DNA of 64,000 nucleotides from Sinotaia quadrata (lineage: Eukaryota; Mollusca; Gastropoda; Architaenioglossa; Viviparidae): contig CM054182.1 in NCBI GenBank assembly GCA_028829895.1, positions 14,590,001-14,654,000 of the forward strand. Reading direction: 5' to 3'. Made by a program: the position numbers and the translations under genes. Below the pieces are notes generated by a model. It ran no database searches. It was not told the DNA's origin and was given only the letters and a program-made list of their open reading frames with translations. Positions 11,690-24,900 of the stretch are shown here, piece after piece. Positions within the stretch are counted from its first letter, which is position 1. Each line of letters starts with the position of its first letter.

Positions 11690-12990
11690 TATGGTTTGAA
11701 CACTATATATGTGTGGGATTTGATGTGAGCATTGTATGTGTATTGTTTGGGATATGATGTGAACATGTCTATATTGTGTGGGATTTGATGTGAGCATATC
11801 TGTATTGTGTGAGATATGATGTGAACAATATACCTATATTGTGTGGGATATGATGTGAATATTATATCTGTATTGTGTGAGATATGATGTGAACATTACA
11901 CCTGTATTGTCTGTAGTATGATGCTCTTGTTTTGTTGAACATGATGTGCGAATAATGGCAAACTTTGTATATTTTATTCACTATGAAATATCTACAATGA
12001 TAATGAATTTCAGACAATAAAGAAAATGATAAATTTAAAAACGATATATATATAAGAATGAGTATTGTTACTCAGTATCAGCTAAAAAAGTCTTAGATAA
12101 TATACTGAAAGATACATGTCCCTGAAAGCTTGATTATTCACTCTTACAAATGAATGCGTATACACTGGACACATCAATGACAATAAATTCTATTAGATAC
12201 TGTTCTCTTATTTTTAAGTTGAAATTAAAGTATCATACTGTCAGTGTTGTCTTCTAATTAATAGTGTTGTTTTCTAATTAATGTAACATACCATAATCAT
12301 TATAGTATATTCTACCAGTTTATGTACTTTCTGTCATTATTGTTATTTAATGAATGCACCATATTGTCAGTACTGTCTTCTAATTAATGTATGATACTGT
12401 CATTATATAAATATATTTAACAGTCTGTTTGCTATCAGTATGATCCTGAATTTTAAGAAAATTGACAAATTAAAAGTCTTAACAATTTAGGTAGTTAAAA
12501 CAAAATTGGCAAATTAAGTCTAACGACTTAGGTAATTCATTTTATAACAGTAGTACCTTGTAGGGTATATCAGTGCCTGGCAATTAATTTTAAACAGCTA
12601 GAATATTGTAGTTCATTTCAACTAAAGTTAAATCTTATGATTATTATCAACAGCAATATATGTATATGCCGGAAATTTTAAACAGCAAAAATATTCTAGT
12701 TCATTTCAACTAAAGTTAAATATTATGATTATTTATCAACAGCAATAATGTCTAGCATGAAATTTGAAACAACTAGAATATTCTTGTTCATTTTAGCTAA
12801 ATAGAAAATCTTATACTTGTTGTCAACAGCAATAAAGTTAGCAGTAAATTTAAAACAGCAGTGATATTTTATATTAATTTTAACAACAGTAATGCCTGTC
12901 AGTAGTTAAAATTGTTGTTTGTTAAATGAGAATCATGTTCATCGATAGTTATTTAAACAACAGTAATATTTATCAGTAGTTATTTAAAAA
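11690..12990. repeat. Three degenerate tandem arrays
   Basis: Positions 11690-11935 hold units of about 32 bp with TTGTGTGGGATATGATGTGA. Positions 12230-12400 hold about three copies of a unit with TCTTCTAATTAATG. Positions 12570-12990 hold four or five units of about 85-95 bp with TTCATTTCAACTAAAGTTAA and TCAACAGCAATA. All are diverged. Confidence 0.7.
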
Positions 12991-12994
12991 AAAG

Positions 12995-13840
12995 TGTGGC
13001 AGAGTAAATTTGCCTGTCCCTATTTCAAAACTTAATTATTATATAATTAAATATCAATTTGACATGACCTTTGGGTACTGCTCATGATAATGTTTTTGTA
13101 AGTACCAGAGTTAACAACTCAGGCAAAGAATATGCTAGAACAGCACTTCCTGATTCATTTTTTACCCTGCACCGCCAGGGACTGACAAAGCCGATCTCGC
13201 ACCCCCTTGTTTTAAAGCTGATAGATAAATTAAACCAAGATTTTGTACAAAAGATCTTCCACGATGAATTCTCGCACACCCCGGCAACAGCTGCTCATGC
13301 CCCCAATCCAGAAGCGCTGTGCTAGAACTTGCTGATGCAATCCAAACCAGTTCCAAGCAGATGAGTAGTTTTTCTGACTAAAAGTCTCTTACTTGCTTAT
13401 AAAATTTCATCCAGTGGGGGTTGACCGAAACTTACTTTGTTGAAGAAAGTACTATATTCTAATCACTTTGATTTTGAGGTAACTCATGTCCGATCATAAA
13501 GGTGATCATTAGCTTATAGTAAGTTGACTGACTGGTAAAGAAAAAATGGACTTAGAAATATTTCATACATGATTGCTATTGATATGATTTGAATTGGAGA
13601 ATGCTTTATGTAATCGAACCACAATTTCTATGTTCACTAATTTGGATTATGTTATACATTATACTTGTGAATTTTGATTAATGCTATATTTCTTATGCTG
13701 CTGTTTATAAAATGAATATTGTTGCAGGTTTTGTAAAACTTGTGAATATGTGTAAGAGAGAAAGGAGTTTAGAGATGAAATATGCTTGAAACTTAGCACT
13801 GCCCTTAATTTGACTTTTGCAGAAAGGAGCATGCCCTTTT
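12995..13840 (+). mobile_element. Dispersed repeat family, copy C, interrupted by a hAT MITE
   Basis: It aligns with copy A from GCAGAGTAAATTTGCC through AACCAGTTCCAAG to the AAACTTAGCA region near 13795. The interruption at 13141-13319 is absent from copy A. An 84-codon frame over 13071-13325 runs through the element and the insertion and is not a gene. Confidence 0.75.
13141..13319. mobile_element. 179 bp hAT-type MITE with 8 bp target duplication
   Basis: The insert begins CAGCACTTCCTGATTC and ends in the inverted partner (reverse complement CAGCGCTTCTGGATTG), matching at 12 of 16 positions. It is flanked by identical TGCTAGAA at 13133-13140 and 13320-13327. Copy A at 9308 has a single TGCTAAAA at this point, so the empty site is visible in the same window. 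The 8 bp duplication and CAG-type ends are typical of hAT transposons. It has no coding capacity, so it would have been moved in trans. Confidence 0.88.
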
Positions 13841-14020
13841 ATCATGGCAATGGAAATTCATATTGTATCAGGGCAAGGGAGATTCATATTGTATCAGGGC
13901 AAGGGAGATTCATATTGTACTAGGGCAAGGGAGATTCATATAGTATCAGGGCAAGGGAGATTCATATTGTATCAGGGCAAGGAAGATTCATATTGTATTA
14001 GGGCATAGGAGATTCATATG
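13841..14020. repeat. 26 bp tandem array, ~6 copies
   Basis: The unit contains GATTCATATTGTATCAGGGC. It is nearly homogeneous and starts exactly where dispersed copy C ends. Confidence 0.9.
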
Positions 14021-14479
14021 AATACACTTGGACGAAAACTTCCATGTTTTAACTTTATCAGACAAGGGAGATAATAGAGTTCGCTTGGACTAAAGCTTTC
14101 ATAAAATGTTTTAAATATGTCGGACAAGGTAAATACGTAGAGTGGACTAAAACTTTCCTAACCCCAAGAGGTCAAGGAGAAAGGGCTTTGAAATGTGTCA
14201 AGAATGGATTCAGGTCTTTACAAGTCGCGTGATATATAGATACGACATCAACAGTGTCCCATTGGCTGGATCTTTCTTAAACAATATGTTTTCTTTTTAA
14301 CCATCCTTGTGGATGATGCTAAATATTTCTTGTAACTTGTAATCGAAAGTTCATTTGTCTACAGATGATGTTCAAACACTTTTGTTTCCCGTCGGCATGA
14401 TGGAAAATTGTAAGCGCTGCACATTACTTCCATTTATAGTTACATTAAACACCTTTACGTCTTGCTTCCCACCACGTCT
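14021..14479. other. No gene recognised
   Basis: Two diverged copies of a segment with GGACTAAAACTTTCC-like sequence lie at about 14025-14160. The rest is unremarkable. Confidence 0.4.
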
Positions 14480-15235
14480 TGACCAGGCCTCAAACAGTGA
14501 GAGAACTAGATATTACACCACGTCTTGACCAGACCTCACACAGCAACAAGACTAGCCATTACACCACGTCTTGGCCAGGCCTCAAACAATGACAAGACTA
14601 GCCATTACACCCTGTCATTACCAAACCTTCACCGGTAACAAGACTAACCATTACACTACGTCTTGACCAGACCTTACAGCGACAAGACTAGCCATTACAC
14701 CATGTCTTGACCAGGCCTCACACAATGACAAGACTAGCTAGTACATCACGTCTTGACCAGGCCTCACACAATAAGACTAGCTAGGACTATATAGTACATC
14801 ACGTCTTGAGCAGACCTCACACTGACAAGACTAGCTAGTACACCACATCAGTAGACCGCACATCTTGTCATGGCCAACCTTGATATCACAGCATGTCTTG
14901 ACCAGCCCCCATATCATAGCCTTTACGTCATGTCTTGTAAGCTCTCATGCCACATCTTGTATGCCCTCACACCGTCTTGTAACCCCTCATAACATGTCTT
15001 GTAAAGCCCTCATGCCGAGTATTGTAAACCATCATACCATGTCTTGTAAGCCCTCAAACCGAGCCTTAAAAACCCTCATACCGTGTCTTAGAAGCCTCAC
15101 ACCAAATCTTGTAAGCCCTCACACCGAGTCTTAAAAACCCTCATACCGTGTCTTGTAAGCCCTCACACCGAGTCTTTTAAGCCCTCATACCATGTCTTGT
15201 AAGCCCTCACATGTTCTGACCAAACTTCACATCTT
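14480..15235. repeat. Two adjoining arrays built on a CGTCTTG motif
   Basis: Positions 14480-14850 hold about eight units of 45-50 bp containing CACGTCTTGACCAGGCCTCA and ACAAGACTAGCCA. Positions 14860-15235 hold shorter units of about 20 bp containing GTCTTGTAAGCCCTCA. Both share GTCTTG, so the second may be derived from the first. Confidence 0.85.
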
Positions 15236-15685
15236 ATTTTAGCCCCATCCCCTCATTATACCACGTGATCAAACTTCCTATCTTGTCTTGACCAATCTTA
15301 TTACAGTGTTTTGACCACACCTTACGTCATATCATAAAATAACTTGGGCGGCAGACACTACATCTTGAGTGGCCTTCATAATAAATTATGTCAATTCCAG
15401 TCTTGGTTTAGACCAGTCTTACTTTTAAGTCTATGTTAGCTTGCAACCACAATCTTCTTTTCAGGTTTTGATTAATTTAAAACTATGGTCTTGATGAACT
15501 TCACATGATTATCTTGACCAGCTTTTCATCAAAGTCTAACAAACTTCCGACTGTCTTTGCCAGCACTTTTACCAAGATCTTGAATACTTCACATGATTCA
15601 TGAGCCAATCTGTACATCATATTGTTTAAGTGAGTGTTCATGCCATAATCTTGGCGAGTATTCATACCATAGTCTTGGCGAATGT
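15236..15685. repeat. Degenerate repeats downstream of the tetraspan gene, with a 24 bp array at 15640-15712
   Basis: Diverged CTTGACC-type units grade into three clean 24 bp units containing CCATAGTCTTGGCGA. The last unit overlaps the end of the tetraspan coding sequence and supplies its stop codon. No AATAAA is obvious within the first 100 bases downstream. Confidence 0.65.
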
Positions 15686-15918
15686 TCATGCCATGGTCTT
15701 GGCAATAATTACCCGCAGGACACGTGCAAGCACGAGCCATAACAGGGCAGCCATGATGCACAGGATGACCCCAAACCACGCCAAAGGTATCGCGTACAGA
15801 GTGTCCACGTGACGAGCACTGCAAAGGGCGTCTGGAAAGCGGTCCAGAGAGTAGCATTGGTATTTCTCATAGTAGTGCTTCGTGTGAAACATGGACAATC
15901 CAAACACGCCAAAGAGGG
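15686..15918 (-). CDS. Tetraspan gene exon 5 (terminal coding exon)
   Basis: The acceptor is CTATTTTCAG and the stop is at 15688-15686. It encodes the end of TM3, a second loop with YEKYQCYSLDRF, and TM4 (WFGVILCIMAALLWLVLA). The final residues AKTMA and the stop are written in a 24 bp tandem repeat. A possible donor, CGGGTAATT, eight codons before the stop could instead splice onward. Confidence 0.83.
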
Positions 15919-18900
15919 CTGAAAATAGACAACGAGTGTTTATTTCACTTTTAATCCGCTCAGTATTAACATCTCTTTCGTTACATCATTTCTGACACAG
16001 AGAGTGACCTGTCATAATCAATCAAGTTGAATCATTGTGCGTATTTCCCTTTACACACGCCTAGCATACACGATTCTCAACAGTGTCACCATATACATTC
16101 ATGACTCACAGCAGTGTCGCCACATACACACAGTGGAACCCCGCGATAACGCAATCCGGATATAACGCGGCCGTTGTATGGCTCCTGAAATTTCATATAT
16201 TCATTTGCACATGAAATTTTTTCCAAAGGACGTGAAAAAGAGCATAAAAAATATATAACTTCATTTTGTGGATGAGATCGCATGTGAAATTGAATATATG
16301 TGTAATACGATCATGGCGTGGTTCCTGAAATTTGAAATTAATATATGTGTATTTTTTCTCGTACCGGGATTTTTTTTTTTTAAGTACATGTATATATTAG
16401 ATGTTGAACTCAGACACAATGATCTGTGACAAAATTATTGAATATTTTTAATCTGTGTGCGATTTTTCAATGGAATTACTTGCATTATGGATGAACTACA
16501 CGGCTCGACTGCATTATACGGTGTTGATACACTGTTCATGATATGACGTCAGTCGGGGTATTATCGGTCAATGTGTATTATCATACAAACAAATAAAATT
16601 ATTTAACGCAAAGTAATAAACTATATATATTATATAATAAATATATTATCCGACCATTATTTTTAATATAACTTAATAATGCATTCCATTTAATATTCGT
16701 CCGATAATAACCTGATTTTTACATTAGACATGAATACACGTATATGTTCTCGGGGGAAAAAATGTAAAATATTGTAAAATCCCGCAACCGATTTTATGGA
16801 GCCCAATTATCGCGTTGTAATGAGGTTTCACTGTACATGCCAATCACACTTGATTCACTACAGTGTCACCATATTCATACATATACATGATTGACACACA
16901 TGACTCAAGAAGTGTCACCATATAATACATGACTAACACACGCGAGTCACAGCAGTGTCACCATATACATACATGACTAACACACGCGAGTCACAGCAGT
17001 GTCACCATATACATACATGACTGACACACGCGAGTCACAGCAGTGTCACCGTATACATACATGACTGACACACGCGAGTCAAAGCAGTGTCACCATATAC
17101 ATACATGACTGACACACGCGAGTCACAGAGTGCTACCACATATATATGATATAGCCATAATTTGTGCATAGCAAAATTTACATTCGACTGCCAGTAATTG
17201 TATGCAGCGGCATTACAACTTTCATACACAAGTACCATAACAGTAAATATGTATGTATTACAATGTTAGCATACGTATTGCTCAGTGCATATACAAAACA
17301 CAAGCATATTTCACGTGCATTTCTGGCACATCTTTAAACTCAAAATAACTAAAAATACTAGTATACATGGACATTGTCTGCACATATTTAAACTAAAATA
17401 ACCAAAAATACTACTATACATGGGCACTGCTGGCACACCTTTAAACTCAAATAACCAAATATACTAGTATACATGGGCATTGTCGACATACCTTTAAACA
17501 CATATACTAGTAGTATGCCTACGCTTTTGCATACAATTATGACTAATGTACGTGTTATTGTATAGTAATGGCTGAAATGCTGCACGGTCAAGGCTGACAC
17601 ATTACACATTCTACAGACAGTCATAGTTGACACACTGCACAACCATGGATGACTTTGCACAGTCGTTGCTGACACATTGCAGTGAGCACACACTACTAAA
17701 AATAAAACATATTTACATCACTACACACTTAGGTTTGTGACACGCAGACATTATCACATATAAATATATACAAAGAACTGTAAAACCACATCCATAGAGA
17801 ACACAAAATGATACTTCTATAAATTAATATGTGTATATAACAAATACATCTTGCACATTTGTAAACAGGTGGCTGACATGCTTTACACACATCAAGTAGA
17901 TGACTTACATCCATTAGCATACATGCATGACTGATATATCTTACATCATAGATACGATGACACATGGCTAACATCCCTTACACATCAGTGCATATATGAC
18001 TGATTACCTTACACATGTCACAGACACATGATATACACATAACACACATCACAACAAAATACCTGCTATACTGTAGAGTAAGGTCAACAACAACAACAAA
18101 ATACCTGACATACTGTAGAGTAAGGTCAACAACAACAAAATACCTGACATACTGTAGAGTAAGGTCAACAACAACTAAATACCTGCCATGCTGTAAGGTT
18201 CCGTCAAGAATAACAAGAAAAATACATGTCATATTGTTGAGTACAGACAGCAACAACAAGAATACTTGCCATGTTGTAGATCACAGATAACAATACCTAC
18301 CATGCTGCGGAGTACCGACAACAACAACACCTGCCATGCTGTAACCTGCCTTGATTACAGACATCAACAACAAGAATACCTGCCATGTACTAGAATACGG
18401 ACAACAACAATACCTGCCATGCTGTAGAGTACTCCTGTAACCATGCAACTGGCGACCTGCTTTTTGAGAAGTCCAATGATTCCCAGTATGGTCGCTGAAC
18501 TCAGATCTATCAGCACAACTATATAGCAGGATGCAGCAGAGTTATGCAACCCTAAATAAATGAAAAGAGTAGGTTGTTGAATAATACAGTCAAAAATAGA
18601 CAGTAACTAAAAATGAGTCAATCCTAATAAACAAACCTAGGTATCCGTGGAACAATAAAATGAAACGTTGTGCTAAAACAAAAACATGTTTTTAAAAAAA
18701 TCGAGTGTAAAATGCTCAGACGAGATAGTTGACCAACCATCAAAAAACAAACACCATTTTGTAATTTAACTGTAATTGTATCTGATACCTTCACCATTTT
18801 GTAATTTAACTGGCGCTTGTTCAGACAGTCTCACCATTTTGTAATTTAACTGGGGTTGTATATGACAGCCTCACCATTCTGTAATTTAACTGATATATCG

Positions 18901-21900
18901 GAGAGTCTCGCTATTCGGTGATTTAACTGGGGCTATAACTGACAGCCTCACTATTCGGTAATTTAACTGGGGCTATAACTGACAGCCTCACTATTCAGTA
19001 ATTTAACTGGGGCTGTATCTGACAGCCTCACCATTACGTAATTAAACTGGGATTGTATCTGGCAGCCTCACTATTCGGTAATTTAACTGGGGCTGTATCT
19101 GACAGTCTCGCCATTTTGTAATTTAACTGGGTTTGTATCTGGCTACCTCACCATTTTGTAATTTATCTAGGGTTGTAACGAGAGGCTCACCAGAAGGAGC
19201 ACATGGTGAATGACCTAAGAAAGCCTTATACGTATTGTAAAACCTCAAGCAAGGGCGAGCCGTAGACAGGAGTGTACTCAGAGAGCCTTTTACGTATTGT
19301 AAACTTAAAGCAGAGAAGAGACTTAAAACGTAGTATGTTAAGGGAGCCTTGTGAGTATTGTAAAACCTCAAAGACGATCCTTATAAAGTAGTATATTGAG
19401 AGAGCCTTTTCCTTATTGTAAAACCTCAAAGACGATCCTTATAAAGTAGTATATTGAGAGAGCCTTTTCCTTATTGTAAAACCTCAAAGACGATCCGTAT
19501 AAAGTAGTATATTGAGAGAGCCTTTTCCTTATTGTAAAACCTCAAAGACGATCCTTATAAAGTAGTATATTGAGAGAGCCTTTTCCTTATTGTAAAACCT
19601 CAAAGACGATCCTTATAAAGTAGTATATTGAGAGAGCCTTTTCCTTATTGTAAAACCTCAAAGACGATCCTTATAAAGTAGTATATTGAGAGAGCCTTTT
19701 CCTTATTGTAAAACCTCAAAGACGATCCTTATAAAGTAGTATATTGAGAGAGCCTTTTCCTTATTGTAAAACCTCAAGCAAAGATGAGTCTTAAAAAAAG
19801 AGTGTACTAAGGGAGCCTTGTGAGTAGTGTAAAACTTCAAGGAAGAAATTTAAAATGTGGTAACATAACCACCACTCCCTTTGAAATCAATTTTATCGTC
19901 CGAAAGAGTAAGTAAACTTGGCGGCAAATCAAGTAAATTTTAATTTAGTTTGGGATCCCTAATTTTCGGTATGAGCAAAGTAAATATAATGGGACATACT
20001 GGTATTTATCAGCATTCTATTGGTCATATCTGTATTGTGCAAAGTAAATATCACGGGGCATAGTATTTATCAGGACTCTAGTGGTCGTATTTCAATTGCA
20101 CAAAGTAAATTTAAAGAGATGCCATATCTATATTGAGAAAAGTAAATATAAAGGAGACATTTTTGTATTTATCAGTACTCTATTGGTCATATTTGAATTA
20201 TACAAAGTAAATTTAACTGGATGTTTTAGCATTTGTCAGCCTTCGCTTGGTGATATTTGTGTTGAGCAAAGTAATTATAAAAGGACATATTAATTTTTTA
20301 TCTGTTGGTCATATTTGTATTGAACAAAGTAATTACAACGGGACACATTCTATTGGTCATATTTGTATCGTGAACTAGACATATTGGTATTTATCATTAC
20401 TCTATTCGTCATATTCGTATTATGATCTAGACGTATTGGTATTTATCAGTACACTATTCGTCATATTTGTATTGTGAACTAGACATACTGGAATTTATCA
20501 GTACTCTGTTGGTTTACATTTGTATTATAGTCTAGACATATTGGTGTTTATCGGTACTGTATTGGTCATATGTGTATTGTGAACTAGACATTGGTATTTA
20601 TCGGCACTCTGTTGGTCATATTTGTAATGTAAACTAGAAAATTATTAGCGGTTATTATATTTCTGACGTTAATAAATTTATCGTTGATGCATATTGCCAG
20701 CTTATAAATCGTTTAGTCCTGTGACCTGAGTACCTCCACACAACGTGACCGAGATAAAAAAAAATAAAGTACACATTGAACACTCAAGTAAGCCATGACA
20801 GACCTGTGACCTGAGTACTCCCCACAACGTGACCGTGGTAAGAGGTAGAGTATACATTAAACACTCACGTAAGCCACAATACAATAATCATTGAGTTAGC
20901 AAAGATTAAAAAAACAAAATGGCTGTCGAAGGAAATAGGTAGTAACACAAGTTTACACTGATAGAAATGAGTATTAAAGCAGCCATGTACAGGTAAAAAA
21001 AAACGGGAATCAGTATTAAAACATCTGTATAGATCTAGAAATCACGTTCCAGTATTAAAACAGCTGTGAAGAGGTAGAAGAAAAGAGATTAGTTTTAAAA
21101 CAGCTCTACAGGTGTAGGAAACAAGAATCCATTTTACAACTGTTCTAGACGTAACGAACAAATCGAGTATTACAACAGGGGCAGAAAGAAAAACTAATAT
21201 CAACACTTGTTTACACAGGTAGAAATTAGAAAAGAATATAGACAAAGATTTTATGGGCAGACAACCGAAAAAATATTAGCACAGTTTTAAGAAGGCAGGA
21301 AACAGAATAGAGTATGAAACTAGCTTTATGGACAAGAAACAGAATAGAGTATGAAAACAGCTTTAAGGAGACAGGAAACAGAGTAGAATATGAAAATAGC
21401 TTTAAGGAGACAGGAAACAGAAACGAGTATGAACAGAAGTTTCTCTCTCAGTGAATCTGTAACTTGTAAGCTGTTGGTTGGGGAGAGTAAATCACAGTCT
21501 TAGTTTTTTTCTGGACAATAAGCATAGTTACCAGAACTGCAGAAAAATCTATGTATCTCACTTTTGTGGTGTACACTCGGCAAAGTGACCAAGTTTACAG
21601 TCATTTAAAGGCTTATTTAGACAATTAAAGATGTAAATTTAAAGATGTTGACAGACAGTTAAAGGTGTATCCAGAAATTAAAAGATGTTGACAGACAGTT
21701 AAAGGTGTGTCCAGAAATTAAAAGATGTTGACAGACAGTTAAAGGTGTGTCCAGAAATTAAAGGATGTTGACAGATAATTTGTAATTTACATTTTCCGGA
21801 GATACTGCTTGCGATTTAATCAGATGTGAACAACACTTAAACAGTGAAAAACATTTAATTGCTTTAAAAAAAAGTGTTGTAATCAATATTATCAAAGACT

Positions 21901-24900
21901 TTTCTAAGAGATCGCTATGTGTCAAATGAATAAGAGATAGCCTTACGAGTGTTCTTATGATTAAAATTATTTGAAAAAATCAATACTGCTAGAGAGAAAC
22001 GGTTCTGTAAAAGGAAGACCACTTTGGCTTGTGCCTGTATTCAAAACTGGAGAAACAGGTTGGAATCGATCATATTACATACGGATTCAATAAGAATAAA
22101 AACTGTGCTAAATGTACCCGAAATGAATTAGCCTGTGACAGTATACCCGAAATGAATTAGCCTGTGACAGTATACCCGAGATGAATTAACCTGTGACAAT
22201 ATACCCGAGATGAATTAGCCTGTGACAGTATACCCGAGATGAATTAGCCTGTGACAGTATACCCGAGATGAATTAGCCTGTGACAGTATACCCGAGATGA
22301 ATTAGCCTGTGACAGTATACCCGAGATGAATTAGCCTGTGACAGTATATCCGAGATGAATTAGCCTGTGACAGTATACCCGAGATGAATTAGCCTGTGAC
22401 AGTATACCCGAAATGAATTAGCCTGTGACAGTATACCCGAGATGAATTAGCCTGTGACAGTATACCCGAAATGAATTAGCCTGTGACAGTATACCCGAGA
22501 TGAATTAGCCTGTGACTGTGTACCCGAGATGAATTAGCCTGTGACAGTATACCCGAGATGAATTAGCCTGTGACAGTATACCCGAGATGAATTAGCCTGT
22601 GACTGTGTACCCGAGATGAATTAGCCTGTGACAAGAATGTAGAAAAGCAATGAGTTGAGTATGTAGTATGCCGTTCAAAATTCGGTAATGGGGTAAGGAG
22701 AAGAATTCGTCTCTTTTGAAACTGGTCGAAGAGGGATTGGGGGTGGGGGGTGGCTTTGATACTGAGCGGTCCACATAGTGGTCTGGACTCCAGAATACAG
22801 TGAGAGGAACCAAATACCTCCAGAGCTACTCAGGGCCGAGAATGTCCTAAGACAAAATCCCTACACTAGCTCTAGAGGAAGAAATCATATGCCCCCCTCA
22901 CCCTCATCTCCCATTTGGGGCCTTCCAAATTAAGCGGTCCACTTGAGTTGGTCGGCTCTCCAGAATAGTTATGAAAGCCAAGTCCAGTCTCTACTGAATA
23001 TGAAATTGGTTTTAAAGTTCTTGGAGGTGAGAGACGTTAGCATAATGGCCATCAACACCTACAGAAAAACAAGCAAACAGAAATGTTTGACATTGCTTCA
23101 GTGCCAGTACAAATATCTTTTCGGTTTGAGCCTTCTCTTCGTATATTATTCTGATAAAACCTTCGTTTAAATGAAGTTATTTGTGGCATTTCCGTGTTCA
23201 GAGTTTAACGACGAAAAGTCCCCCGCACAAAAATAAAACAAAGTGACAAAATACGGACATTGAAAGGTCTCCAGCGTAAAACTGGAAAGGTCATGAAGTC
23301 ATTATCATATTGAAAATGTCAACCCACAGACTAAAAGACAAATGCCAGCGGCATTTCAAAATTAAATAAGTGGCTGACCATTAATAATAAATACTGGAAT
23401 GCGGAAGATAGATTAACAAGGTAAAATAAAATACTGGTTGTTCAGTTAATCATTGTGACATATGAAATGGCGAATTTAACTAAAGATGTAAGGTGTTATA
23501 TTCCACATTCAGTCCTCACGTACAACAGAACTTAGGCAAAAATACAGCCACATTCAATCCTCTTGTCACTGTATATTGTAGACATTTATATAGAACCTCT
23601 TGTCACTGTATATTGTAGACATTTATATAGAACCTCTCGTCACTGTATATTGTAGACATTTATATAGAACCTCTTGTCACTGTATATTGTAGACATTTAT
23701 ATAGAACCTCTTGTCACTGTGTGCTGTAGACATTTATATAGAATTCTTTTCACTGTATATTATAGACATTTATATAGAACCTTTTTTCACTCAATTCACT
23801 GTTTAATGTAGACATGTATGTAGAACCTCTTTTCACTATTTATTGTAGATATTTATATATACCTCTTGTCACTGTGTATTCTAGACATCTAGAACTTCTT
23901 GTCACTGTGTGCTATAGACATCTGTCTAAAATTATGTCATTGTGTACAGTAGACATTTATGTAGAACCCCTTCTCACTGTGAACTGTAGACATTTGTCTA
24001 GAACCCCTTGTCACTGTGTACTGTAAACATCTGTCTAGATTCTAGAACCCTTTGTCACTAAATACTGTAAACATTTATATAGAACCTCTTGTCAAGTATT
24101 GTAAATATATGTCTAGAATCACGTGTCACTGTGTGCTGTAAACATTTATTTTAGAATCACGTGTCACTGTGTGCTGTAAACATTTATATAGAATCACGTG
24201 TCACTGTGTGCTGTAAACATTTATTTTAGAATCACGTGTCACTGTGTGCTGTAAACATTTATATAGAATCACGTGTCACTGTGTGCTGTAAACATTTATA
24301 TAGAATCACGTGTCACTGTGTGCTGTAAACATTTATATAGAATCACATGTCACTGTGTGCTGCAGACGCTATAAGTTTCACTTGCAGAGAGCTATAATGA
24401 CGTCTCCGGACATAGTAAGCTTGCAGGCTCTTATATTCAAATGACACTGTGGTGACGTAATAAACGTCCTAGCACAATCGGTAAACACAGTATACACCAC
24501 TCGTATTTGCTTAGAATAAGTGACATGATTTACTAATCAGTACAATTGACAAACAATTAAATTTATTTCAACTTAAACAAAGATATGTGTCACTTTTTAA
24601 ATATATATATACCAGCAGAGTGAAGTGCTTTCTTTCAGCAGTGGTCAGAAAAGTAGATGATCAAGATATTTTGTCAGCGTTTGTTAAATTAGATGTCACG
24701 AACCTCATACATTATGTGACATGAGATAATACTATTATTCAATAGTTTCTTTAGCAGTGAAAATAGAGATACATACTAGAGACTTGCTTCCCTTTACTGG
24801 TCATGGAAGTGGAGTCTTCATTAAAATCGATGACGAAGACGAAGCACCTGGATTGCGTCACAGTGTCCGGGCTTTCCAACTTGCGTTCATCGTCTGAAAG

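Noticed and set aside
13071..13325. 84-codon frame with good composition
   Set aside because: It runs from the dispersed repeat into the hAT MITE. Boundaries and target duplication show it is transposon DNA.
22100..22632. CRISPR-like regular repeats
   Set aside because: Units are directly contiguous with no unique spacers, and the window is clearly eukaryotic. The same applies to all other arrays.
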